The position numbers were made by a program, and so were the translations under genes. Shown piece by piece: positions 27,183 to 36,453 of a stretch of 56,902 nucleotides of DNA (position 1 is the stretch's first letter; the number at the start of each line of letters is the position of its first letter). The notes under the pieces are model-generated. The model was not told where the DNA came from. It did not search any database and saw only the letters and a list, made by a program, of their open reading frames with translations. Source of the stretch: Sedimentitalea xiamensis (lineage in GTDB: Bacteria > Pseudomonadota > Alphaproteobacteria > Rhodobacterales > Rhodobacteraceae); the NCBI RefSeq assembly GCF_030164465.1, contig NZ_JASNJE010000030.1:1-56902 (forward strand), in the 5' to 3' direction.

Positions 27183-27204
27183 TATTTCGACCATTTTCGA
27201 AATA
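27183..27204 (-). promoter_or_regulatory. ArsR operator box 2 (upstream of -35)
   Basis: TATTTCGA (27183-27190) and TCGAAATA (27197-27204) are a perfect 8-bp dyad with a 6-base spacer. Written as TATTTC-N10-GAAATA it matches box 1 exactly in both outer half-sites and in total length (22 bases). Centre-to-centre distance is 54 bases, about five helical turns. Confidence 0.7.
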
Positions 27205-27315
27205 CGGGAGCATCGAAACCCCGCCGTCAGGCCGCCGGCCGCCCTTTCCGGACGGGAGACCGCAACAAAGCTCTCCGGATCGCGACAGCCGGTGCAACTG
27301 CCTTGCGGTCGCGAC

Positions 27316-28098
27316 CTAGCACTCCGCTTCCGGTTTCTGACCGGTGACGAGGATTTCCGTGTTCCAGGCCTCGCAGTCGTCCTGCAAGGATTTGCGCACC
27401 GGTCTGTCGGTGAAGAATACGTCCAGTTCCGCCAGGGATGCGATCCGCGCCGGGGCGCTTCGTTTGAACTTGGAACTGTCGGCCACGAGAAACGTCCTGC
27501 GCGATTGCGCGATGACCGTCTGGCTCACGCCCACCTCCTGGATATCGAAATCCAGAAGATCGCCGTCCTGATCCAACGCCGAACACCCGATCACGGCCAG
27601 GTCGAACTTGAACTGCCGTACGGTGCCGATGGTCAGCGTTCCGACCAGCCCGCCGTCGATGCGTCTCAGGGCGCCGCCGGTCAAAATGATCTGGCAATCC
27701 CGGTTGCTCATCAGGATGTTGGCGACGTTCATGTTGTTGGTCACGACCATCAGGTCGCGGTGGTGCAGCAATTCGCGGGCCACGGCTTCGGTGCTGGTGC
27801 CGATGTTGAGGAACAGCGAACTGCCATCGGCGATCCGCCGGGCGCAGGCGCGGGCGATGTCTGCCTTGGCGCGTTCGTTCAGGATGCGCCGTTCCTCGTA
27901 GAGGATGTTCGTCGTTCCCGATGGCAGGATGGCCCCGCCATGGACCCGTTCGAGCTTGCCGGCTTCGGCCAGATCGGTGAGGTCGCGCCGGATCGTTTGC
28001 AGGGTCACGCCGAATTGCTCCGCGAGCCCTTCGACCGTGACCTTGCCCTGCCGGCGCGCCGTTTCCAGGATCTCCGGATGGCGAAAGGTCTGCGACAT
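27316..28098 (-). CDS. glpR: DeoR-family repressor of glycerol genes (GlpR-like)
   Basis: A 260-residue regulator. The N-terminal DeoR helix-turn-helix (about 4-57, with EQFGVTLQTIRRDLTDL) precedes a sugar-phosphate sensor domain with LNIGTSTEAVA and a late FLVADSSKFKR. By family it binds DNA when glycerol-3-phosphate is absent. It is divergent from glpD across about 230 bases containing a perfect 14-base palindrome, which supports control of the glp operon and itself. Length is normal. Confidence 0.9.
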   Translation of the reverse strand: MSQTFRHPEILETARRQGKVTVEGLAEQFGVTLQTIRRDLTDLAEAGKLERVHGGAILPSGTTNILYEERRILNERAKADIARACARRIADGSSLFLNIGTSTEAVARELLHHRDLMVVTNNMNVANILMSNRDCQIILTGGALRRIDGGLVGTLTIGTVRQFKFDLAVIGCSALDQDGDLLDFDIQEVGVSQTVIAQSRRTFLVADSSKFKRSAPARIASLAELDVFFTDRPVRKSLQDDCEAWNTEILVTGQKPEAEC

Positions 28099-28173
28099 GC
28101 TGTGTCTCCCTGTTCGCCGACTATGCGTCTTGGCGTCGACAAATCAAGCGCGATCATTCGTTTCGGCGCGTTT

Positions 28174-28187
28174 CGCGAATATTCGCG
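28174..28187. promoter_or_regulatory. Palindrome in the glpR-glpD divergent region
   Basis: CGCGAATATTCGCG is a perfect 14-base palindrome about 76 bases before the glpR start. It is flanked by two CGTTTCG copies (about 28159-28165 and 28169-28175) and further TTCG runs. A GlpR operator is the obvious reading, though other binding proteins are possible. Confidence 0.45.
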
Positions 28188-28265
28188 CATTAGTGAAACA
28201 AGAATCTTCGATCGCACGTCCATTTTTCCAGACAGACCCCAAAACGAACATAAACGAAAAAAATC

Positions 28266-28294
28266 TTGCGAACCGTGCGGCCCCTGTTTAACGA
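28266..28294 (+). promoter_or_regulatory. Possible glpD promoter
   Basis: TTGCGA (28266-28271), 17 bases, TAACGA (28289-28294). It would start transcription near 28301 and so argues against the in-frame ATG at 28294 as glpD start. Confidence 0.35.
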
Positions 28295-28329
28295 TGGCGG
28301 TGGACGTGAGCATTTGGTGGGGAGGCCAT

Positions 28330-29931
28330 GTGTTGGGTGCGACCCCGGAACCTGTGACCTATGACCTGTTCGTGATCGGCGGCGGCATCAACGGATGCGG
28401 AATCGCGCGCGATGCAGCGGGGCGCGGGTTGCGTGTCGCCCTGGCGGAAATGAACGACCTGGGTTCGGCCACCTCCTCGGCATCGACAAAGCTGTTTCAC
28501 GGCGGCTTGCGCTACCTGGAATACTTCGAGATCAACCTGGTGCGCCATGCGCTGGCGGAGCGCGAAACGCTGCTGTCGGCGATGCCGCATATCAGTTGGC
28601 CGATGCGGTTCGTGCTGCCCTATCATGCGGACATGCGGTTCGAGAGCGAAACGCCTGTGTCCCGTTTCCTCAACGTGCTGATGCCCTGGATGCGCGGGCG
28701 TCGCCCGGCCTGGATGATCCGGTTCGGCCTGTTTCTCTATGACCATCTGGGCGGCCGTAGGATCCTGCCCGGCACCGAAACGCTGAGCCTTGCGGGTACG
28801 CCCGAAGGCGCACCGCTGGAGGGCCGGTTCGAAAAGGCCTTCGAATATTCCGATTGCTGGATCGAGGATTCGCGCCTGGTCGTGCTGAATGCCCGCGACG
28901 CCGAAGATCGCGGCGCGCGGATCATGGTTCGCAGCAAGGTGCAGTCCGCCAGGCGCATCGACGGGCGGTGGGACATCACGGTGCAGGATCGTGCAACCGG
29001 CCGGGAACAGACCTTGCGGGCCAGGATGCTCGTCAATGCCGGTGGCCCCTGGGTCGGTGACATCATTCACAACAAGGTCCACTCTAGGTCCAATGAGGGC
29101 GTGCGGCTCGTGCGTGGCAGCCATATCGTGACGAAACGCCTGTTCGAGCATGACAAGTGTTATTTCTTTCAGGGAACCGACGGGCGGATCATTTTTGCGA
29201 TCCCCTACGAGACCGATTTCACCCTGATCGGCACCACGGATGCGGAACACGACGATCCGGACCGGAAGCCCGAATGCACACCTGAAGAACAGCGCTACCT
29301 GGTCGATTTCGCCAACCAGTATCTCCGGCGGAAGATCGGCCTCGACGATATCGTCTGGACCTATTCCGGCGTGCGCCCGCTCTATGACGATGGCGCAAGC
29401 AGCGCGACGGCGGCGACACGCGACTACACGCTGAAGGTCGACGACACCAGCGGCGCACCGATACTGAACATTTTTGGCGGCAAGATTACGACGTACCGGA
29501 GACTCGCCGAGGACGCGATGGAGCGGATCATCCGGTATTTTCCCGGCACGCCGGGGCATTGGACGGCGGGTGTGCCCCTGCCCGGCGGGGACTTCGCCGT
29601 CAACGGGGTGGATGAACTGATCGAACGGCTCATGCGGGACTATCCGTTCCTCAACGCCGTCTGGGCACGGCGCCTGGTGCGGGCCTATGGCACGCAAAGC
29701 TGGGATGTCCTGGCGGATGCCAAGGGTGAATCGGATCTCGGGCGGGTGTTCGGCGCGACCCTGACGGAGCGGGAAGTCTGCTGGCTGATGGATCGCGAAT
29801 ATGCGCAGACGGCCGAAGATGTGGTATGGCGGCGGAACAAACTTGGATTGCGGCTGACCCCTGACGAGGTCGGACGGCTCGATACCTGGATGCAGGCGCG
29901 ACGGGTTCCGGACGCAGGGGTGGCGGTATGA
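28330..29931 (+). CDS. glpD: Glycerol-3-phosphate dehydrogenase, quinone-dependent
   Basis: A roughly 533-residue flavoprotein that oxidises glycerol-3-phosphate to dihydroxyacetone phosphate at the inner membrane and feeds quinone. YDLFVIGGGINGCGIARDAAG is the FAD fold. SATSSASTKLFHGGLRYLE and INIFGGKITTYRRLAE-type segments are diagnostic, and a C-terminal helical domain follows. GTG 28330 (or TTG 28333) stands four to seven bases after GGGGAGG. An upstream ATG at 28294 has no ribosome site and would fall at or before the predicted transcript start. First gene of the glp operon; 16 bases to glpS. Confidence 0.93.
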   Translation: MLGATPEPVTYDLFVIGGGINGCGIARDAAGRGLRVALAEMNDLGSATSSASTKLFHGGLRYLEYFEINLVRHALAERETLLSAMPHISWPMRFVLPYHADMRFESETPVSRFLNVLMPWMRGRRPAWMIRFGLFLYDHLGGRRILPGTETLSLAGTPEGAPLEGRFEKAFEYSDCWIEDSRLVVLNARDAEDRGARIMVRSKVQSARRIDGRWDITVQDRATGREQTLRARMLVNAGGPWVGDIIHNKVHSRSNEGVRLVRGSHIVTKRLFEHDKCYFFQGTDGRIIFAIPYETDFTLIGTTDAEHDDPDRKPECTPEEQRYLVDFANQYLRRKIGLDDIVWTYSGVRPLYDDGASSATAATRDYTLKVDDTSGAPILNIFGGKITTYRRLAEDAMERIIRYFPGTPGHWTAGVPLPGGDFAVNGVDELIERLMRDYPFLNAVWARRLVRAYGTQSWDVLADAKGESDLGRVFGATLTEREVCWLMDREYAQTAEDVVWRRNKLGLRLTPDEVGRLDTWMQARRVPDAGVAV

Positions 29932-29947
29932 AGGCGAAAGGTCACGG

Positions 29948-31036
29948 ATGACGCTTGTTCTTGAAAACGTGTCCAAGTCGGTTGGCGGGGTGACGCAGGT
30001 CCACCCGACAAATCTGGAATTGCAGAATGGCACGATGAACGTGCTGCTTGGCCCGACGCTGTCCGGAAAGACCACGATGATGCGGCTGATGGCCGGTCTG
30101 GATGCGCCGCAGACAGGGCGCCTGCTGTGGAACGGCGAAGACGTCACCGGCCAGCGGGTGCAGGACCGCAAGGTCGCTATGGTCTATCAGCAGTTCATCA
30201 ACTACCCGTCGATGACCGTCTACGACAACATCGCGTCGCCGATGAAACTGATGGGCCAGACCAAGGCCGAAATTGACCGCGCGGTGCGCGAAACGGCGGA
30301 TCTGATGCAACTGACCCCGTTTCTCGACCGCAAGCCGCTGGAACTGTCGGGCGGGCAGCAGCAGCGCTGTGCGCTGGCACGCGCGCTGGTGAAGAATGCC
30401 GGACTCGTGCTGCTGGACGAGCCGCTGGCGAACCTCGACTACAAGCTGCGCGAAGAACTGCGGGCGGAGATCCCGAAGATCTTTGAAAGGTCCGGCGCCA
30501 TCTTCGTCTATGCGACAACCGAACCGGAAGAAGCCTTGTTGCTGGGTGGAAACACCGCGACACTCTGGGAAGGCCGGGTGACGCAGTTCGGCCCGACGCC
30601 CACTGTCTACCGCAAACCGGAATCGGCGACGACCGCGCGGGTCTTTTCCGATCCGCCGATGAACTTCCTCAAGATCACCAAGACGGGCGGCCGGCTGACC
30701 TTTGGTCCGGATCAGTCGATTTCGCTGCCGCACATCGCGCGCGACTTGCCGGATGGGTCCTATTCGGCCGGGTTCCGGCCCAACCACCTTGAACTGAGCG
30801 CGCTGCGCCCGGATGCGATGGCGTTCGACACACGGCTGACAGTGACCGAGATCACCGGATCGGAAACCTTCATCCACCTTGATTTTCACGGTGAACGCTG
30901 GGTGGGGCTCGTTCATGGGGTCCAAAGTCTCGATCCCGGCCAGAAGCTGACGGTCTTCCTGGACCCGGCGCATATCTACGTCTTCGCGCTCGACGGTTCG
31001 TTGGTGTCCGTCGCGCCCTATGCGGAGGCTGCATGA
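29948..31036 (+). CDS. glpS: Glycerol ABC transporter ATPase GlpS
   Basis: A 362-residue ATP-binding subunit of the MalK/UgpC group, with a C-terminal TOBE-like region. Walker A GPTLSGKTT (about 35-43), signature LSGGQQQR and Walker B LVLLDEPLANLD are intact. The H-loop histidine is missing: the segment after Walker B reads FVYATTEPEEA where VTHD is usual. The companion GlpT has the opposite defect, so only one of the two composite ATP sites should be complete. It is part of the glycerol importer described in rhizobia as GlpSTPQUV. It overlaps glpT by ATGA. Confidence 0.92.
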   Translation: MTLVLENVSKSVGGVTQVHPTNLELQNGTMNVLLGPTLSGKTTMMRLMAGLDAPQTGRLLWNGEDVTGQRVQDRKVAMVYQQFINYPSMTVYDNIASPMKLMGQTKAEIDRAVRETADLMQLTPFLDRKPLELSGGQQQRCALARALVKNAGLVLLDEPLANLDYKLREELRAEIPKIFERSGAIFVYATTEPEEALLLGGNTATLWEGRVTQFGPTPTVYRKPESATTARVFSDPPMNFLKITKTGGRLTFGPDQSISLPHIARDLPDGSYSAGFRPNHLELSALRPDAMAFDTRLTVTEITGSETFIHLDFHGERWVGLVHGVQSLDPGQKLTVFLDPAHIYVFALDGSLVSVAPYAEAA

Positions 31037-32118
31037 TGGCCAAGATCACGCTGGACAACCTCGCGCATTCCTACCTGCCGAACCCCAAGTCGGAGGACGA
31101 TTTCGCGCTGAAGGAGTTGAACCACGACTGGGTCGACGGCGAAGCCTATGCGCTGCTCGGAGCGTCGGGTTGTGGCAAGTCCACGCTGCTGAACATCATT
31201 TCCGGCCTGCTGCACCCGTCGCAGGGACGTATCCTGTTCAACGACGTGGACGTGACCGATGCCCCCACGGCGCAGCGCAACATCGCGCAGGTGTTCCAGT
31301 TCCCGGTGGTCTACGACACGATGACGGTCCGCGAGAACCTCGCCTTTCCGCTGCGCAACCGCGGGGCCGATCCGGCCTATATCGCGCAGCGTGTCAGCCA
31401 GATCGCCGCCATGATCGGGATGGAGGCGGAACTGGACCGCAAGGCGCGCGGTCTGACGGCGGATTCCAAGCAGAAGATCTCGCTGGGCCGGGGCATGGTC
31501 CGCGAAGATGTCAACGCGTTGCTGTTCGACGAACCGCTGACCGTGATCGATCCGCACATGAAATGGGAATTGCGCACGCAGCTCAAATCCCTGCATCACG
31601 AATTCGGCCACACCATGATCTACGTGACCCATGACCAGACCGAGGCGCTGACGTTCGCGGACAAGGTCGTGGTGATGTATGACGGGCGCGTGGTCCAGAT
31701 CGGCACGCCGCAGGAACTGTTCGAACGGCCCGCCCACACGTTCGTCGGCTATTTCATCGGTTCGCCCGGCATGAACCTGTTCGACGCCTCGGTAGAGGGT
31801 CCGAGGGCGACGATCGGCGGTGTTTCCTTCGATCTCGATGCGGCGTATCGGCCAAAGGGCGGCAGCGTCCAGATCGGTGTGCGCCCCGAATTCATCCGGC
31901 TCGGATCGGACAATGGGCTTCCGGCGCGGATCACCCGCGTCGAGGATGTCGGGCGGCACAAGATCGTCCGTCTCGACGTTCAGGGCAACGCGGTCAGCGC
32001 CATCGCAGCCGAAGGCGCGGCCATACCGACGGACACGACCCGGATCGCGTTCGATCCCAGGGGCGTCAATGTCTACGCCGACGATTGGCGCGTGAAGGCA
32101 GAAGGAGGACTCGCCTGA
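31033..32118 (+). CDS. glpT: Glycerol ABC transporter ATPase GlpT
   Basis: A 361-residue ATPase paralogous to GlpS. Walker A GASGCGKST, Walker B ALLFDEPLTVID and the H-loop IYVTHDQTEA are intact. The signature LSGGQ is replaced by a segment reading DSKQKISLGRG. It should pair with GlpS to form a heterodimer with one good site (GlpT Walker motifs against GlpS signature). A TOBE-like C-terminus (about 280-361) follows. The name here means an ABC subunit and not the unrelated G3P antiporter GlpT of enterobacteria. Its stop overlaps the glpP start by one base. Confidence 0.92.
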   Translation: MMAKITLDNLAHSYLPNPKSEDDFALKELNHDWVDGEAYALLGASGCGKSTLLNIISGLLHPSQGRILFNDVDVTDAPTAQRNIAQVFQFPVVYDTMTVRENLAFPLRNRGADPAYIAQRVSQIAAMIGMEAELDRKARGLTADSKQKISLGRGMVREDVNALLFDEPLTVIDPHMKWELRTQLKSLHHEFGHTMIYVTHDQTEALTFADKVVVMYDGRVVQIGTPQELFERPAHTFVGYFIGSPGMNLFDASVEGPRATIGGVSFDLDAAYRPKGGSVQIGVRPEFIRLGSDNGLPARITRVEDVGRHKIVRLDVQGNAVSAIAAEGAAIPTDTTRIAFDPRGVNVYADDWRVKAEGGLA

Positions 32119-32989
32119 TGCAAAAGACCGTTAACCAGAAGGCCTGGTTCCTGGTTCTGCCGGTGCTGGTCCTCGTCGCCTTTTCGGCGGTGATCCCGCT
32201 GATGACCGTGGTGAACTATTCGGTGCAGGACACCTTCGGCAACAACCAGTTCTTCTGGAACGGGATCGGCTGGTTCAAGGACCTGCTGGACAGCGAACGG
32301 ATGTGGGACGCGCTGCGGCGGCAGTTCGTTTTCTCGGCCATCATCCTTGCGATAGAGATCCCGCTGGGCGTCTTCGTCGCGCTCAACATGCCCAAGAAAG
32401 GCGTCTGGGTCAGCGTCTGCCTGGTGCTGATGTCGCTGCCGCTGCTGATCCCCTGGAACGTGGTCGGGACGATCTGGCAGATCTTCGGGCGGGTGGACAT
32501 CGGGCTGCTTGGCTACACGCTGGACAAGCTGGGCATCTCCTACAACTACACGCAGGATTTTTTCGCCGCATGGGCGACGCTGATCGTGATGGATGTGTGG
32601 CACTGGACCTCGCTCGTGGCGCTTCTGGCCTATGCCGGTCTGCAATCCATTCCCGACGCCTATTACCAGGCCGCGAAGATCGACCAGGCCAGCCGCTGGA
32701 AAGTCTTCCGCTACATCGAACTGCCGAAGATGGCGGGCGTCCTGATGATCGCCATCCTGCTGCGCTTCATGGACAGTTTCATGATCTACACGGAACCCTT
32801 CGTCGTCACCGGAGGCGGTCCGGGCAATGCCACCACCTTCCTGTCGATCGACCTCGTCAAGATGGCGCTCGGACAATTCGACCTCGGCCCGGCGGCGGCG
32901 TTCTCGATCATGTATTTCCTCGTCATTCTTCTGATTTCATGGGTGTTTTACACGGTGATGACCAATCTCGACAAAAGGGATGGCCCGCG

Positions 32990-32993
<4 letters not shown>
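32118..32993 (+). CDS. glpP: Glycerol ABC transporter permease GlpP
   Basis: A 291-residue inner-membrane permease of the MalF type with six hydrophobic segments. The EAA loop that docks onto the ATPases reads YYQAAKIDQASRWKVFRYIE near residue 185. ATG 32118 has GGAGG a short way upstream and overlaps the glpT stop (TGATG). It forms the transmembrane pathway together with GlpQ. Length and order match the glycerol importer operon of Rhizobium. Confidence 0.92.
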
Positions 32994-33867
<874 letters not shown>

Positions 33868-33868
<1 letters not shown>

Positions 33869-34275
33869 TGGTTGAAAACGAAATAGCACAAAGCGAACAC
33901 ATGGTTTCTTCTATTGTGAGTAAACTAGCGGCTAGGGGCGTAAGGCGCACTGAACTTACGCTGAGTGAACTTGGATACGAAAACAACGAAGAGAACACCG
34001 ATCTTTTTATTGACGCAGTGAAATGGTTGGAAAGTGAAGGGATTATCCGATCAGGCGAGAAATATGATTTCTACGCAAACTCAAAGAACGAAACTGTGGC
34101 TTCTGGGTTCACCGTCACATCCTTTGGTTTCGCATTGTTGCAACAGCCCTTTGACGGCAATTTGACCCTTGGCGCGGCTATCGAAAAGGTTCGGTCCGAC
34201 GGATCTGGCTATTCCAAAATTGGAGACTTAGTGGGTGGTTTGCTCGGTGGTTTCACCAAGACAATATCTAATTAG
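33868..34275 (+). CDS. Low-GC gene of unknown function inserted in the glp operon
   Basis: A 135-residue protein I do not recognise. Over 33901-34200 I count 140 G+C in 300 bases (47%), against about 65% in the adjoining end of glpQ, and its codons differ (many AAA, GAA, TCT, GGA, ATT). Residues about 12-75 look like a small winged helix (GVRRTELTLSELGYE then DAVKWLESEGIIRSGEKYDF). The tail is glycine-rich and amphipathic (SKIGDLVGGLLGGFTKTI). No signal peptide. It starts within the glpQ stop (TGATG), and 15 bases after its stop glpU begins with its own ribosome site, so the operon is intact around it. Insertion by transfer is likely. Possible roles, such as small regulator or defence/toxin component, are guesses. 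Confidence 0.8.
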
Positions 34276-34290
34276 TGAGGAGTCTGAACA

Positions 34291-34563
34291 ATGGACTGGA
34301 TGGCATGGACCCTACCGACCGCGATCTTCTTCATGGTCATCGCCGCGCTTCTCGTCACCTTCACGGTGCTGGCGATCAAGTTCCCGGAAACCCCGCGCAA
34401 GGGCATTCTTCGGATCGAAACGACACGGGGCGACCGGCTGTTCATAACCTTGTTGGGCTCGGCCTTCATCAATCTGATCTGGCTGGGTCTGGAAGTCGGG
34501 CCGCAGCCCTATGCGCTGCTGGCCTGCCTTGTCTATGCGGCCGCGGTGTTCCGCTGGGTCTAG
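34291..34563 (+). CDS. glpU: GlpU, small membrane protein of the glycerol importer (DUF2160)
   Basis: A 90-residue inner-membrane protein with hydrophobic segments at about 6-28, 50-68 and 72-88 and a short basic loop (ETPRKGILRIETTRGDR). Its place between permease and binding-protein genes matches the rhizobial glycerol operon. Its exact role in uptake is unknown. GAGGAG lies eight bases before ATG 34291. Elsewhere this gene would be expected right after glpQ; here the low-GC gene separates them. Confidence 0.88.
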   Translation: MDWMAWTLPTAIFFMVIAALLVTFTVLAIKFPETPRKGILRIETTRGDRLFITLLGSAFINLIWLGLEVGPQPYALLACLVYAAAVFRWV

Positions 34564-34638
34564 GCAAGACGAACGGGCTGTCCGGAATCGGTCCGGGCGG
34601 CTAGGAGAAACGACCACAACAGTCCAGGGAGGACAATC

Positions 34639-36360
34639 ATGAAGCTACCCCTCAAATCCACCACTGCCACCGGTGCGATCATCGCGCTGCTGGCGGGACC
34701 CGTCTGGGCCGACATGGAGGCGGCACAGGCATTTCTGGACAACGAAATCAACGGGCTGTCCGTCCTGTCGCGCGCCGATCAGGAAGCCGAGATGCAATTC
34801 TTCATCGACGCCGCGAAGCCTTTTGAAGGCATGGAGATCAAGGTCGTTTCCGAGACGATCACCACCCATGAATATGAAAGCCAGGTGCTTGCGCCTGCGT
34901 TTTCCGCGATCACCGGCATCAAGGTTACCCATGACCTGATCGGTGAAGGCGACGTGGTGGAAAAGCTGCAGACGCAGATGCAGTCGGGCGAGAACATCTA
35001 TGATGCTTACGTCAACGATTCCGACCTGATCGGCACCCACTGGCGCTATCAGCAGGTGCGCAACCTGACCGACTGGATGGCGAATGAAGGCGCGGACGTG
35101 ACCTCGCCGACGCTCGATCTCGACGACTTCATCGGCACGCAGTTTACCACCGCGCCCGACGGCAAGCTGTATCAGTTGCCCGACCAGCAGTTCGCGAACC
35201 TCTACTGGTTCCGCTACGACTGGTTCAACGACGAAAAGAACAAGGCCGACTTCAAGGAGAAATACGGCTACGACCTGGGCGTGCCGGTGAACTGGTCCGC
35301 CTATGAGGACATCGCCGAATTCTTCACCGGCCGCGATCTCAGCCACATGGGCGTGGACGGCGAGGTCTTCGGCAATATGGACTACGGCAAGAAGGATCCT
35401 TCGCTGGGATGGCGCTACACCGACGCGTGGATGTCGATGGCCGGCATGGGCGACGTGGGCGAACCCAACGGCCTGCCGGTCGATGAATGGGGCATCCGGG
35501 TCAACGAGAACTCGCAGCCCGTGGGTTCCTGCGTGGCGCGGGGTGGCGCGACCAACGACGCGGCCGCGGTCTATGCGGTGACCAAGGCGATCGAATGGTT
35601 GCAGAAATACACCCCGCCTGCCGCCGCGGGCATGACCTTTGGCGAAGCGGGTCCGATCCCGGCGCAAGGCAACATCGCCCAGCAGATGTTCTGGTACACC
35701 GCCTTTACCGCGGATACGGTCAAGCCCGGTCTGCCGGTCATGAACGAGGACGGCACGCCGAAATGGCGCATGGCGCCCAGCCCGCACGGCGTCTACTGGA
35801 AGGAAGGCCAGAAGATCGGCTATCAGGACGTGGGTTCCTGGACGCTGATGAAATCGACGCCCGAAGACCGTGCCAAGGCCGCATGGCTCTATGCGCAGTT
35901 CGTGACGTCCAAGACGGTGGATCTGAAGAAATCCGACGTCGGACTGACGTTCATCCGCGACTCGACGATCAATTCCGATCACTTCGGGGAACGCGCCGCG
36001 CGGCTTGGCGGATTGGTGGAATTCTACCGCTCGCCCGCCCGCGTCGCATGGTCGCCGACCGGCACCAACGTCCCGGATTACCCGAAACTGGCTCAGCTCT
36101 GGTGGCAGAACATCGGTGACGCGATGTCCGGGGCCAAGACGCCCCAGGAAGCCCTGGATGCATTGTGCGAAGCCCAGGAAAAGGTGATGGAGCGGCTGGA
36201 ACGCGCCGGCGTTCAGGGCGACATCGGTCCCAAGCTGAACGAACCGCAGGATGCCGAATACTGGTATGCCCAGCCCGGTTCGCCGGTCGCCAAGCTCGAC
36301 AACGAAGAGGAAGAACCCAAGACGGTCAGCTACGACGAGCTGATCAAGTCCTGGCAGTAG
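34639..36360 (+). CDS. glpV: Glycerol ABC transporter substrate-binding protein GlpV
   Basis: A 573-residue periplasmic binding protein with a signal peptide (about 1-24, ending GPVWA). It is much longer than sugar-binding relatives, as expected for this glycerol-specific group. Clear segments are DLIGEGDVVEKLQTQMQSG, LPDQQFANLYWFRYDWF and AWMSMAGMGDVGEPNG. It captures glycerol and delivers it to GlpPQ. AGGGAGGAC precedes ATG 34639. A very stable hairpin follows its stop (36373-36403), before glpK. Confidence 0.92.
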   Translation: MKLPLKSTTATGAIIALLAGPVWADMEAAQAFLDNEINGLSVLSRADQEAEMQFFIDAAKPFEGMEIKVVSETITTHEYESQVLAPAFSAITGIKVTHDLIGEGDVVEKLQTQMQSGENIYDAYVNDSDLIGTHWRYQQVRNLTDWMANEGADVTSPTLDLDDFIGTQFTTAPDGKLYQLPDQQFANLYWFRYDWFNDEKNKADFKEKYGYDLGVPVNWSAYEDIAEFFTGRDLSHMGVDGEVFGNMDYGKKDPSLGWRYTDAWMSMAGMGDVGEPNGLPVDEWGIRVNENSQPVGSCVARGGATNDAAAVYAVTKAIEWLQKYTPPAAAGMTFGEAGPIPAQGNIAQQMFWYTAFTADTVKPGLPVMNEDGTPKWRMAPSPHGVYWKEGQKIGYQDVGSWTLMKSTPEDRAKAAWLYAQFVTSKTVDLKKSDVGLTFIRDSTINSDHFGERAARLGGLVEFYRSPARVAWSPTGTNVPDYPKLAQLWWQNIGDAMSGAKTPQEALDALCEAQEKVMERLERAGVQGDIGPKLNEPQDAEYWYAQPGSPVAKLDNEEEEPKTVSYDELIKSWQ

Positions 36361-36372
36361 GCCCCTGACTTC

Positions 36373-36403
36373 CGGCCGGGGCGCTGATCCAGCGCCCCGG
36401 CCG
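36373..36403 (+). terminator. Strong GC hairpin between glpV and glpK
   Basis: CGGCCGGGGCGCT (36373-36385) and AGCGCCCCGGCCG (36391-36403) form a perfect 13-bp stem with loop GATCC. No T-run follows. It may protect the 3' end of the glpV message and partly stop transcription, giving more binding protein than kinase. Confidence 0.55.
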
Positions 36404-36453
36404 CGCCGCGGGCCGTCCGGCCCGCCCGATCAACTAGGGAACACGGGGGAAGC

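Noticed and set aside
27136-28329. Extending glpD upstream to an ATG at 27136
   Set aside because: It would run antisense through glpR and through the divergent promoter region; GTG/TTG at 28330 with GGGGAGG fits the family start.
28288-30171. 627-codon open frame antisense to glpD
   Set aside because: Covers the whole of glpD and the start of glpS antisense. The translation is low-complexity and the plus-strand genes are unambiguous.
31033-32118. GlpT as a dead ATPase because LSGGQ is missing
   Set aside because: Walker A, Walker B and the switch His are intact, and in the heterodimer its partner supplies the signature, so it is likely the active half and not a pseudogene.
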